Source: a bacterium
GTDB lineage: Bacteria; Bacillota; Clostridia; Christensenellales; Aristaeellaceae
Length of the DNA stretch: 43,109 nt
Assembly (NCBI GenBank): GCA_004563405.1
Contig: SFTH01000022.1
Location: forward strand, 1 to 43,109
Direction: 5' to 3'
The notes beneath the pieces are model-generated. The model saw only the letters and a program-made list of their open reading frames with translations, did not search any database and was not told the origin of the DNA. Below, piece after piece: positions 6,801-16,594 of the stretch (its first letter is position 1; every line of letters starts with the position of its first letter). The position numbers were made by a program, and so were the translations under genes.

Positions 6801-8621
6801 CTATTCCTGGATGGCAATGATGGGCGTATCGCCGGTGTAGGTGCTGCGGAACAATTCGAGCTGCCGGTCGAACTCCTCCGAGGAGCCGGTGATCAGGAAG
6901 GCGTCGCAGCTGTCGATGTTCTCCCGGATGAAGTCCCGCACGTCCGTGCACGCTTCATGGTTATTCCAGGTTCCGACGCCAAAGGGGCCGGTTCCGCCAA
7001 TCATGCACACGTTTCCCGTCAGATATTCATACTTGATGTAGTAGTACTCGTGATACGGCCTTTCGTTTACGGAATAGGCCATGTAGCGGCCGCCCTCCGG
7101 CAGGTCGTACTCCGCCTGGGCCGCGCGCAGGCTGGCGCGCAGGGGAATGTACTCGGTGCTGCGGCGCACATACCCGCCGAACATCTTCCCCGCGGGCAGG
7201 ACATAGACCGCCACGACGCCCACCATCACGAGGGCGGAGGCCAGCGGAACGATCCTCAGGGGCCGGTAGCTGCGCACCTCCTCCCGAGTGATGAAATCCA
7301 TCAGCGAAATGGCCTCCAGACCCACCATGTACATCAGGCCGGTGCTGTTGTAGCGGGGGAAGCTGGCGGCCTGCGCCGCCTCGCTGTTGGGCATGGAGAC
7401 GATGTACATCGCCCAGGTCATCAGCACCCACAGGAGGTATACGCCGATGCTGCCCAACCACATCTTCATCAGCTCCCGGCGGCGGTCCTGCGGGCCCGGC
7501 GCCCTGCGGCAGATCAGCTGAATGGCCAGCAGAGCGGCAATCATGAACGCGACGGCGCAGTACTGCATGATCTGCATGCGCACCATCCTGAAAATGACCT
7601 CCCTGGTCAGCGACAGCAGCACGCCCAGATTCTTCCTGGCCAGGTTCGCGGCGTAGGCGCTCAGGGAGACGGCGTGCTTTGTCTCCAGCGCCGCGGGAAA
7701 GCGCGCCTTGACCGCAACCACCCACAGCACATACGCCGCAATGGCGGCGGCCAGCCCTGCGAGCACGCAGCCGAGCCGCAGCTTCCGGGGCGCGCCCTCG
7801 CGGCGCAGGCAGAGATACAGAATTCCCAGGGAGACCACCGAGAAGAACAGGCCGCTGTTCTTGAGGTAGACCACCGCGACCAGGCCCGGCAGGGCGGTCA
7901 GGAGCGCGCGCCTGGCGCTTTTGCGCTCGAAGGCGATGGTCGCGGCGATGCCAAGTCCGAAGAACGCCAGCGCGGCGTCCACCTGAAGGCTGTTTCTGGG
8001 GCGGAAGAAGTGCAGCAGCACCAGAAACAGCGCGGCACCCAGGGAGTATCCGACGCGGCGGTTCTCATGGATGTGCGCCAGCAGGGGCAGAAACAGCGGG
8101 CCCAGCAGGAAGTTCATCGCAACGAGATAGACGCCCTCGGCGTCGGCAACCGCCCTTCCAAAATAGTAGATGAAGCAGGCCCCGCCCAGCGGGTAGGACT
8201 GGAAGTGCACATACTTTGCCGATGCATCCGGGAAGGCGTCGAAGTGGAGCAAGTGGCGGGCGACGAGGCCCCAGTGGGAGATATCGTCGTTCAGATAGAG
8301 GCGGCAGGTTCCGAAGCGCCACGCAAGAAACGCACAATAGACCAGCATCGCCGCAATCAGGCCCCACTCCGGCCTTGCGCGGCGCAGCAGATAGGCGTAG
8401 ATCAGCCCCAGGAAACCTGCAATGTAGAGCAGGAGGAACGCGGGCTCCAGAACGCCCAGCAGGCCCCCGAGCATCAGCAGCACGATGATGGAGCTCACCG
8501 CGACAAAGGGGGCGATCATCCGGTGAATCCGAAGCTTCACGCGGATGCCGGCGCACAGGCCGGTAAAGGAAATCAGTAGAAGAAGCGACCGGAGCAATAC
8601 AGAAGTCAGACTGGTCGTCAC
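6801..8621 (-). CDS. Large polytopic membrane protein, possibly GT-C-like
   Basis: About 606 residues with roughly a dozen hydrophobic segments up to residue 480 and a soluble C-terminal domain of about 120 residues. The LNDDISHWGLVARHLL loop near residue 110 (acidic pair in the first large outside loop) and the overall shape recall GT-C type glycosyltransferases or O-antigen/teichoic-acid related membrane proteins, but no motif settles it. The consensus promoter at 8674-8702 rules out starts above about 8667. GTG at 8621 has GAGG 8 bases upstream and is preferred; ATG at 8645 is the alternative. Confidence 0.7.
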   Translation of the reverse strand: MTTSLTSVLLRSLLLLISFTGLCAGIRVKLRIHRMIAPFVAVSSIIVLLMLGGLLGVLEPAFLLLYIAGFLGLIYAYLLRRARPEWGLIAAMLVYCAFLAWRFGTCRLYLNDDISHWGLVARHLLHFDAFPDASAKYVHFQSYPLGGACFIYYFGRAVADAEGVYLVAMNFLLGPLFLPLLAHIHENRRVGYSLGAALFLVLLHFFRPRNSLQVDAALAFFGLGIAATIAFERKSARRALLTALPGLVAVVYLKNSGLFFSVVSLGILYLCLRREGAPRKLRLGCVLAGLAAAIAAYVLWVVAVKARFPAALETKHAVSLSAYAANLARKNLGVLLSLTREVIFRMVRMQIMQYCAVAFMIAALLAIQLICRRAPGPQDRRRELMKMWLGSIGVYLLWVLMTWAMYIVSMPNSEAAQAASFPRYNSTGLMYMVGLEAISLMDFITREEVRSYRPLRIVPLASALVMVGVVAVYVLPAGKMFGGYVRRSTEYIPLRASLRAAQAEYDLPEGGRYMAYSVNERPYHEYYYIKYEYLTGNVCMIGGTGPFGVGTWNNHEACTDVRDFIRENIDSCDAFLITGSSEEFDRQLELFRSTYTGDTPIIAIQE

Positions 8622-8673
8622 AGAGACACCCTCATTCCCTTTCATTTTCGGTTTTCCGGGCATTAACTCTATC

Positions 8674-8702
8674 ATTATACTGTTTCGTCAAATTTTTGTC
8701 AA
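8674..8702 (-). promoter_or_regulatory. Perfect sigma-A promoter of the polytopic membrane protein gene
   Basis: Minus strand TTGACA (8697-8702), 17-base spacer, TATAAT (8674-8679), both hexamers at full consensus. It is divergent from the sirtuin promoter. Confidence 0.9.
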
Positions 8703-8725
8703 TATCGGCAAAAGAAAGTCACACT

Positions 8726-8753
8726 TTGCACAGGGCGTCGCCCATGTTATAAT
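8726..8753 (+). promoter_or_regulatory. Promoter of the sirtuin gene
   Basis: TTGCAC (8726-8731), 16-base spacer, TATAAT (8748-8753) with a TG extension. Confidence 0.75.
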
Positions 8754-8774
8754 GGTGCGGGAGGCGAAGGGCAG

Positions 8775-9491
8775 ATGAAAAATCTTCAGGAAATCATCGA
8801 CGGCGCAAGGCGCATCGTCTTTTTCGGGGGCGCGGGCGTGTCCACGGAGAGCGGCATACCGGACTTCCGCGGTGTGGACGGGCTATTCCGGCAGCAGTAC
8901 GACGGTCTCACGGCGGAGATGATGCTCAGCGAATCCTTCTTTTATCTCCATCCGGAGCGCTTCTTCGACTTCTACCGCGCGCACATGCTGCATCCGGAGG
9001 CCAGGCCCAACGCGGCCCACCGGAAGCTCTTTGAACTGGAGCGGGCGGGCAAGCTGCGGGGAATCGTGACCCAGAACATCGACGGCCTGCACCGGGACGC
9101 GGGCAATCGGCTGGTGTACGAGCTGCACGGCAGCGTGCGGGAGAACTACTGCATGGACTGCAACCGGGCCTACTCCATGGATTGGATGCTGCACACCGGC
9201 GGCGTGCCCCGGTGCGAAAAGTGCGGCGGCGTGGTGAAGCCCTATGTGGTACTCTACGGCGAACCGCTGGACAAGTACACCTGCATGGGCGCTTGCCGGG
9301 AAATCTCCGGCTGCGACACGCTGATCGTGGCGGGCACGAGCCTGGAGGTGGAGCCCGCCGCCTCGTTTCTGGACTACTTCCACGGCCGGGAGCTGGTGGT
9401 GATCAACCGCGAGGAGATTCCCGCCGGGGAGCGCGCCACACTCTGCCTTAGGGGCGGCGTCGCGGAAATCATGGGCGCGCTCAAGGTCTGA
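8775..9491 (+). CDS. cobB: NAD-dependent protein deacylase, Sir2 family
   Basis: 238 residues, a complete bacterial sirtuin. It removes acyl groups from lysines of proteins (for example acetyl-CoA synthetase) at the cost of NAD. NAD-binding GAGVSTESGIPDFR starts at residue 19, TQNID is at 99-103, the catalytic His is in ELHG (His118), and the zinc-binding Cys pairs are Cys126/Cys129 and Cys147/Cys150. The SD GGAGGCGAAGG lies before the ATG. It stands alone with its own promoter. Confidence 0.95.
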   Translation: MKNLQEIIDGARRIVFFGGAGVSTESGIPDFRGVDGLFRQQYDGLTAEMMLSESFFYLHPERFFDFYRAHMLHPEARPNAAHRKLFELERAGKLRGIVTQNIDGLHRDAGNRLVYELHGSVRENYCMDCNRAYSMDWMLHTGGVPRCEKCGGVVKPYVVLYGEPLDKYTCMGACREISGCDTLIVAGTSLEVEPAASFLDYFHGRELVVINREEIPAGERATLCLRGGVAEIMGALKV

Positions 9492-9512
9492 CGGCTCTGG
9501 CGCTTCCCGGCG

Positions 9513-9594
9513 CGGATTCCGGCGCGCTGCGGACGGACGTTATTATGGGGGCACGCGTTGGCGCTGCAGGCTACACGGATTCCGACGCGCTGCG
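9513..9594 (+). repeat. Two 19-bp near-identical direct copies
   Basis: CGGATTCCGGCGCGCTGCG (9513-9531) recurs at 9576-9594 with one change. They sit in the otherwise gene-free gap between the sirtuin and the sensor lipoprotein. Confidence 0.5.
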
Positions 9595-9632
9595 CCCCGG
9601 CGCGCGAATTTTCATTTCCCCTGCGGGATCGG

Positions 9633-9661
9633 TTGTCGCAGGCCGCCGGTTGTGTTATAAT
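9633..9661 (+). promoter_or_regulatory. Promoter of the sugar-sensing operon
   Basis: TTGTCG (9633-9638), 17-base spacer, TATAAT (9656-9661), about 45 bases before the lipoprotein start. Confidence 0.75.
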
Positions 9662-9712
9662 AATGAAGTAAAAAAGTTGTCTTTCGGGAAATCACAGACG
9701 GTGGTGAGACAG

Positions 9713-10681
9713 ATGAAGCGGTGTGCAATAGTGTGGCTGTTGGCGCTCTGCCTGCTGCTGGCGGGCTGCGGCGCGCAGGAGGCGCAGGAGGCGCGGATCG
9801 AGGAACCCCCCATACTGCTGGGCTTTTCCCAGCTGGGCTGGGAGAGCGCCTGGCGGCTGGCGAACACGCAGTCCATCAAGAGCGCTGCGGACGCAGCGGG
9901 CGTGACGCTGATGTACGACAACGCGGAGCAAAAGCAGGAGCGGCAGATCAAGGCCATCCGCTCCTTCATCGCCTATCAGGTGGACGTGATCGCCTTCTCC
10001 CCCATCGTGGAGACCGGCTGGGACAACGTGCTTCAGGAGGCGAAGGACGCGGGCATCCCCGTGCTGACCACCGACCGCATGATATCGACCCAGGACGAGA
10101 GCCTCTACGCGGGCTTCATCGGCTCGGACTTCCGCCAGGAGGGAATTGCGGCGGGAGAATTCCTGATTGAGAAGGCCCAGGGGCGGGAGCTGAACATCGT
10201 GGAACTCTCCGGCACGCTGGATTCCACCCCCATGCTGCACCGGGCCGAGGGCTTCCGCGAGGCGATCGCGGGACACGACAACCTGAAGCTCATCGACTCC
10301 ATGTCCGGCGACTTCCTCCGGCCCAAGGGGCGGGAGTGCATGAAGGTGCTGCTGGAGAAGCACGACAGGATCGACGTGCTCTATTCCCACAACGACGCCA
10401 TGACCCTCGGGGCCATCTCCGCCCTGGAGGACGCGGGCCTCGTGCCCGGCGAGGACGTGATCATCATCACGGTGGACGGCGAGCAGGCGGCCATCGACCT
10501 GCTGAAGGAGGGCAGGATCAACTGCGTGGTGGAGTGCAAGCCCCAGATCGGCGAGACGGTGATGGAGCTGGCCGAAAAGCTGGCCGCGGGCGAGGAAATT
10601 CCCCGCTACACCTACTCCGAGGAGCGGGTGTTCAGCGAATTTGACGACGATCTGGACGCCATCGCGCCCAGGGGGTACTGA
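9713..10681 (+). CDS. Lipoprotein sugar-binding sensor, YtfQ-like
   Basis: 322 residues with a lipoprotein signal (lipobox LLAGC, Cys at about 19) and a periplasmic-binding-protein fold of the ribose/galactofuranose class. GFSQLGWESAWRLANTQS, EQKQERQIKAIRSF and ETGWDNVLQEAKDAGIPV parallel the E. coli galactofuranose-binding YtfQ. It is followed after two bases by a histidine kinase and is paralogous to the ytfQ gene four kilobases downstream, so I infer that it is the sensing partner of the kinase, not a transport subunit. The longer reading from 9545 is excluded because it runs through the promoter. The start is supported by GGTGAG upstream, a modest SD. Confidence 0.85.
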   Translation: MKRCAIVWLLALCLLLAGCGAQEAQEARIEEPPILLGFSQLGWESAWRLANTQSIKSAADAAGVTLMYDNAEQKQERQIKAIRSFIAYQVDVIAFSPIVETGWDNVLQEAKDAGIPVLTTDRMISTQDESLYAGFIGSDFRQEGIAAGEFLIEKAQGRELNIVELSGTLDSTPMLHRAEGFREAIAGHDNLKLIDSMSGDFLRPKGRECMKVLLEKHDRIDVLYSHNDAMTLGAISALEDAGLVPGEDVIIITVDGEQAAIDLLKEGRINCVVECKPQIGETVMELAEKLAAGEEIPRYTYSEERVFSEFDDDLDAIAPRGY

Positions 10682-10683
10682 GC

Positions 10684-12159
10684 ATGGGCGGCTGGATGGA
10701 CCGGGTGCTGACCCGGCTGAGCCGGGGCGAGAGCATCTCCGACCGCCTGCGCATCTCCTTTCTGATTCTGATGGGGCTGCTGGTCATCCCCGCGCTGGTG
10801 AGCGTGGGCATGATGATGCACTACGCCCAGACCTACCACAGCGTCATTCGCCAGGTGGAGCGGGTGTCCTCGCTCAATCCCCTGGTGCAGACCCAGATTG
10901 CGGACGAGATGTGGTATGTGGTGGCCGGACACAAGAGCTTCGACGGCGGCGAGCAGTACGCGATGATCGAGCACGTCAACAACGAGATCGACGCGCTGAG
11001 CCAGTCGGCGGATCCGGGCAACCTGACGGCGCTGGTGGTCGCCCGGCGCACCATGGGCACGCTGGAGAATTACATCGACCGCATGGGCGAGCTGATCCGC
11101 ACCGAGCAGCCCATCGCCGAGAGCGAGGCGCTGCTGGAGGAGGTGCGCAACGTGTCCTCCCTGGTGGCGGACATGCTGGCGGAGTACGCCGACGGCGAAA
11201 TCCGCGCTGCGGCCCGGGCCAGCGACCGCCTGCAGGACACCCTCGCCTTCGTGCTGCTGATTCTGCTGGCGCTGCTGGTGTTCACGGTGGTCTTCTCCGC
11301 CGTGGCCCAGCGCTCGCTCATTCGCGCCATCCACACGCCCATCGCGCGGCTGGAGCGCTTCGCGGGCGCGCTGGCCGGGGGCGATCTGCAGGCCCGCGCG
11401 CCGGAGACCCCGGTCACGGAGCTGCACGAGCTGACCCAGAGCCTGAACACCATGGCCGGCCGCCTGCAGGATCTGATCGACGAAAACCGCAGGGAGCAGG
11501 AGAACCTCAAAAAGAGCGAGCTGCGCGCCCTTCAGGCGCAGATCAACCCCCACTTCCTGTACAACACGCTGGACGCCATCGTGTGGCTGGCGGAGGCCGG
11601 GCAGAGCCGGGAGGTCATTCACATCACCCGCGCACTCTCGGACTTCTTCCGCATCTCCCTGAGCCAAGGCAAGGACTGGATTCCCCTGTCCGAGGAGATC
11701 AAGCACCTGACCGGCTATCTGACCATCCAGAAGATCCGCTACCGGGACATTCTGGACTACGAGATCGACATCCCCGGGGAGCTGGGCAACATTCAGGTGC
11801 TCAAGCTGCTGCTGCAGCCGCTGGTGGAAAACGCCATCTACCACGGCGTGAAGCACCGCCGGGGCCGGGGTCTGGTGAAGGTCACGGGCCGCGCGGAGGA
11901 CGGCTGGCTGATCCTGCGCGTGCGGGACAACGGCGCGGGCATGAGCGCGCAGCGCCTGGCCGAGGTGCGCGAGGGACTCAGCGCCGAGCGGGGCGAGAGC
12001 GCGGGCTACGGCCTGTTCAACGTCAACAAGCGCATCCAGCTCTACTACAACCAGGCCCGGGGCGTGGAGATCGAAAGCGCCGAAGGTGTGGGCACGAAGG
12101 TTTCGCTGCGCGTGCCCGTCCGCACGGCCCCGGCGGACGGCCGGAGCCTGCAGGGCTGA
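10684..12159 (+). CDS. Sensor histidine kinase, YesM/LytS type
   Basis: 491 residues: TM1 about 24-42, an outside helical sensor region about 43-190, TM2 about 192-213, a HAMP linker to about 270, the His_kinase domain with ALQAQINPHFLYNTLD (phospho-acceptor His290) and an HATPase domain with PLVENAIYHG (N box), DNGAGM and GYGLFN. It phosphorylates the response regulator encoded next. AGGGGG about 10 bases upstream lies inside the end of the preceding gene, so the two are translationally close. The outside sensor region has no ligand-binding fold that I recognise, which agrees with sensing through the lipoprotein. Confidence 0.93.
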   Translation: MGGWMDRVLTRLSRGESISDRLRISFLILMGLLVIPALVSVGMMMHYAQTYHSVIRQVERVSSLNPLVQTQIADEMWYVVAGHKSFDGGEQYAMIEHVNNEIDALSQSADPGNLTALVVARRTMGTLENYIDRMGELIRTEQPIAESEALLEEVRNVSSLVADMLAEYADGEIRAAARASDRLQDTLAFVLLILLALLVFTVVFSAVAQRSLIRAIHTPIARLERFAGALAGGDLQARAPETPVTELHELTQSLNTMAGRLQDLIDENRREQENLKKSELRALQAQINPHFLYNTLDAIVWLAEAGQSREVIHITRALSDFFRISLSQGKDWIPLSEEIKHLTGYLTIQKIRYRDILDYEIDIPGELGNIQVLKLLLQPLVENAIYHGVKHRRGRGLVKVTGRAEDGWLILRVRDNGAGMSAQRLAEVREGLSAERGESAGYGLFNVNKRIQLYYNQARGVEIESAEGVGTKVSLRVPVRTAPADGRSLQG

Positions 12160-12207
12160 GGGCGCGGCGGAAGCTGAAAAACGGTCAATGTGCGAGGAGC
12201 AAACGAC

Positions 12208-13806
12208 ATGTACAAGGTATTTCTGGTGGACGATGAAATCGTCGTGCGCGAGGGCATACGCTCCAACTTTCCCTGGGAGGAGACGGAGTTCGTGCTGGCG
12301 GGCGAGGCCCCGGACGGGGAGATCGCCCTGTCCATGCTTCAGGACGTGAAGCCGGACATCCTCATCACCGACATCCGCATGCCCTTCATGGACGGCCTGG
12401 AGCTCTGCCGCCAGGTTTCGCGCACCATGCCCTGGGTCTACATCGTCATCCTCTCCGGCTACGACGACTTCGCCTACGCCCGGGAGGCCATCTCTCTGGG
12501 CGTGAAGGAGTATCTGCTCAAGCCCGTGAGCGGGCAGGAGCTCCGGACCGTGCTGGAGCGCATCGCCGACCGGATTCAGGAGGACAAGCGCCAGCAGGCC
12601 AGCCTGAACGCCTACCGGGAGCAGGTGGCCTCCTCCAGCCGCTTTCTGCGGGAGAAGCTGCTCTCCGAGCTCTACGGCGGCGCAAACTGCGAGCGCGTGC
12701 TTCGCAGCGCCCGCTCCATGCAGATGAACCTGCTGGCCAACCACTATCTGGTGATGCTGCTCTCCCCCTCCCCGGAACCGGACGGCGAAGCCGCGCTTTC
12801 CAACGCCCAGAGCGTGCTGGAGCGGCTGGCCGAGGGCAGCAGCGGCGCGGCCCACCTCTGCCCGGTCTTCCTCGGGGGCGCGGCGGAGTACACGCTGCTG
12901 GTGATGGGCGACACCTCCGCAGACCTGGACGAGCGGGCCTACGGCCTGGCCCAGGCCGCGCGGTACGACGTGGAGCGCAGCGCGGGCGTCAAGCTGCTGG
13001 TGGCCATCGGCGAGGACGTGGACAGCCTGAAGGAGGTGCCCCGCTCGCTGAGCAACGCCCGGGAGATCATGGAGCGGCTCAAGCAGAGCAAGGCGAAGAA
13101 CGACCCCCGGCGCATCATGGGCGCCCAGGACGTGCGCCCCGAGGCGGAGCTCACCCTGCCGGACATGGACGCCGCGCCGCTGGTCGAGCAGCTGCGCTAC
13201 GCCACGGTTGGCGACGTGGACGGCATTCTAACCCGCTATGCGGCGGGACTGGGGGATTCCGCCGCCCAGTCCGTGATGATGGCGAACTACTTTTTCGTGG
13301 AGATCATGCTGGCGGCCTCGCGCATCGTGCGGGACAGCCAGGGCGTGCCCCAGGAGGTGATTCCCGAGGCCTTCCGCGCCCAGAACTCCATGCTCACTGT
13401 GGAGGAAGTGCTGCCCCTGTGCCGGGACATGCTGGAAAAGGCTGTGGCCTTCCGGGAGAGCCGGGGTTCCGCCCGCTACGGCAGCGTCATCCGCAAGGCC
13501 CGCGCCTTCATCGACGAGCACTACGCCGACTCCAACGTCACCCTGCACGACGTGGCCAGCCATGTGGCCCTCTCCAACAACCACTTCTGCACCGTCTTTT
13601 CCCAGGAGATGAGCGTCACCTTCACGGAATATCTCACCGCCGTGCGCATCGCCCGGGCGAAGGAGCTGCTCGCCTCCGGCGGCATGCGCACCAGCGACGT
13701 GGCCTACGCCGTGGGCTACAACGACCCCCACTACTTCAGCTATCTGTTCAAGAAGAACACCGGCATGTCGCCCCGGGACTACCGCAAGGAAAAGGTCGGA
13801 AAATAA
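12208..13806 (+). CDS. Response regulator, YesN type (receiver plus AraC HTH)
   Basis: 532 residues. The receiver spans 1-120 with acidic DDE at 8-10, phospho-accepting Asp55 (ITDIRMP), and Lys105 (LLKPV). A middle region of about 300 residues is poorly conserved, and two AraC helix-turn-helix units fill about 430-530 (DVASHVALSNNHFCTVFSQEM and DVAYAVGYNDPHYFSYLFKK). GAGGAG lies 8 bases before the ATG at 12208; an upstream GTG-type extension lacks an SD. It probably activates ytfQRT-yjfF directly downstream. Confidence 0.93.
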   Translation: MYKVFLVDDEIVVREGIRSNFPWEETEFVLAGEAPDGEIALSMLQDVKPDILITDIRMPFMDGLELCRQVSRTMPWVYIVILSGYDDFAYAREAISLGVKEYLLKPVSGQELRTVLERIADRIQEDKRQQASLNAYREQVASSSRFLREKLLSELYGGANCERVLRSARSMQMNLLANHYLVMLLSPSPEPDGEAALSNAQSVLERLAEGSSGAAHLCPVFLGGAAEYTLLVMGDTSADLDERAYGLAQAARYDVERSAGVKLLVAIGEDVDSLKEVPRSLSNAREIMERLKQSKAKNDPRRIMGAQDVRPEAELTLPDMDAAPLVEQLRYATVGDVDGILTRYAAGLGDSAAQSVMMANYFFVEIMLAASRIVRDSQGVPQEVIPEAFRAQNSMLTVEEVLPLCRDMLEKAVAFRESRGSARYGSVIRKARAFIDEHYADSNVTLHDVASHVALSNNHFCTVFSQEMSVTFTEYLTAVRIARAKELLASGGMRTSDVAYAVGYNDPHYFSYLFKKNTGMSPRDYRKEKVGK

Positions 13807-13835
13807 TTACCATTTCGGGGAATATTTTCAACTTT

Positions 13836-13860
13836 CCCGGCACATTTCGCATGTGCCGGG
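13836..13860 (+). terminator. Hairpin after the response regulator gene
   Basis: CCCGGCACAT/ATGTGCCGGG, a perfect 10-bp stem with a 5-base loop, followed by TTAAATAAA. The T tract is weak, so some read-through into ytfQ is possible. Confidence 0.55.
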
Positions 13861-13927
13861 TTAAATAAACCTAAAAATCTAAACAAAACGCTGAAATCTG
13901 TTTCTTTCAAAAAGTGAACAAACTACA

Positions 13928-13933
13928 TATAAT
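13928..13933 (+). promoter_or_regulatory. -10 of the ytfQ promoter
   Basis: TATAAT with no recognisable -35 (TTTCAA at 17 bases). A weak -35 is typical of activator-dependent promoters and suits control by the YesN-type regulator. A small hairpin CGGGCA/TGCCCG (13943-13956) lies between it and the AAGGAGG SD. Confidence 0.6.
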
Positions 13934-13978
13934 AGTATCAGACGGGCACATGCCCGAAAATTGAAGGAGGGTAAACTC

Positions 13979-14965
13979 ATGAAGAAACTGATGACCGTGG
14001 TTCTGGCTCTGGTACTCGTACTGGGCCTGGCCGCCAATGCCTCCGCTCTGACCGTGGCATTCTCCCAGATCGGCCAGGAGTCCGACTGGCGCACCGCCAA
14101 CACCGACAACGTCTGCGCGGCGATCGAAGCCGAGGGCTGGACCCTGGTCTATGACGATGGCCAGCAGAAGCAGGAGAACCAGATCAAGGCTCTGCGCAAC
14201 TTCATCACCCAGGGCGTGGACTACATCCTCTTCACCGGCGTGGTTTCCACCGGTTGGGAAGAGGTTCTGGCAGAAGTGAACGAGGCGGAAATCCCGCTGC
14301 TGCTGCTGGACCGCATCCCGGATTGCGCGGATCAGATCGACTACGTCGCCGCTTTCGGTGGTGACTTCGTCGAGGAAGGCCGCCGCATGGCCGTGTGGAC
14401 CGGCGAGTATCTGAAGACCATCGGCCGCGGCGATGAGGAAGTCAACGTCGTGATGCTCGAGGGCACCACCGGCGCCGACGCGCAGATCGGCCGCAGCGAG
14501 GGCATCCTGAAGGGCCTCGAGGAGTATCCGAACCTGAAGCTGGTTGCCCAGCAGTCCGGTAACTTCACCCGCGCCGAAGGCCAGGCCGTCATGGAGAGCT
14601 TCCTGAAGTCCATCGACAAGATCGACGTGCTGCTGGCGCAGAACGACGACATGGCTCTGGGCGCCATCGACGCCATCAAGGCCGCCGGCAAGGTTCCGGG
14701 CAAGGACATCATCATCGTTGGCTGCGACTCCGTTAAGACCGCCTTCGACGCCATCGTCGCCGGCGAGATGAACGCCACCATCGAGTGCACTCCCCTGTAC
14801 GCCGACTTCGTCATCCCCACCATCAAGGCTCTGGAAGAGGGCCAGACCTTCGACAAGACCGTCATCCACCCCGAAGAGGGCGTGTATGACTGCGTTGGCG
14901 GCATCGACTGCGGCACCGTCGTGTCCACCCTGGCTGCCGATGTGATCGACGAGCGCGTGTACTAA
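13979..14965 (+). CDS. ytfQ: Galactofuranose-type ABC transporter substrate-binding protein
   Basis: 328 residues with a signal peptide (KKLMTVVLALVLVLGLAANASA) that ends in a signal-peptidase-I site and has no lipobox Cys. The mature part begins LTVAFSQIGQESDWRTANT and contains DGQQKQENQIKALRNF, GTTGADAQIGRSEG and GNFTRAEGQAVMESF, close to E. coli YtfQ, which binds galactofuranose. It heads the importer operon with SD AAGGAGGG. Two hairpins separate it from the ATPase gene. An unanchored binding protein is unexpected in a single-membrane cell. Confidence 0.9.
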   Translation: MKKLMTVVLALVLVLGLAANASALTVAFSQIGQESDWRTANTDNVCAAIEAEGWTLVYDDGQQKQENQIKALRNFITQGVDYILFTGVVSTGWEEVLAEVNEAEIPLLLLDRIPDCADQIDYVAAFGGDFVEEGRRMAVWTGEYLKTIGRGDEEVNVVMLEGTTGADAQIGRSEGILKGLEEYPNLKLVAQQSGNFTRAEGQAVMESFLKSIDKIDVLLAQNDDMALGAIDAIKAAGKVPGKDIIIVGCDSVKTAFDAIVAGEMNATIECTPLYADFVIPTIKALEEGQTFDKTVIHPEEGVYDCVGGIDCGTVVSTLAADVIDERVY

Positions 14966-14985
14966 TTCGCGAATTGAATCACCTG

Positions 14986-15040
14986 GGGGCTGCCGCAAGG
15001 CAGCCCCTCTGCAGGGCGGATGGATCGACCACCGCCCTGC
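14986..15040 (+). other. Two intercistronic stem-loops between ytfQ and ytfR
   Basis: GGGGCTGCC-GCAA-GGCAGCCCC (14986-15007) and GCAGGGCGG...CCGCCCTGC (15011-15040) lie back to back without T tracts. Such structures after a binding-protein gene usually stabilise the upstream mRNA and give more binding protein than ATPase and permease. Confidence 0.65.
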
Positions 15041-15063
15041 ATTCGCATAAGGAGGGGATACTT

Positions 15064-16578
<1,515 letters not shown>

Positions 16579-16594
16579 GGGGGGGAAGCAAAAC

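Noticed and set aside
6735..8579. Long plus-strand open frame opposite the polytopic membrane protein
   Set aside because: Composition is His/Gln/Gly/Arg-rich, typical of the mirror frame of a GC-rich gene; no SD or domain.
8622..8675. Longer start of the polytopic membrane protein
   Set aside because: The ATG at 8675 lies inside the -10 of a perfect promoter, so it is not transcribed from it.
9545..9712. N-terminal extension of the sensor lipoprotein
   Set aside because: Runs through the -35/-10 elements and would bury the lipoprotein signal.
10612..12855. 747-residue minus-strand frame opposite the kinase and regulator
   Set aside because: Same mirror-frame composition, spans two genes and an intergenic gap.
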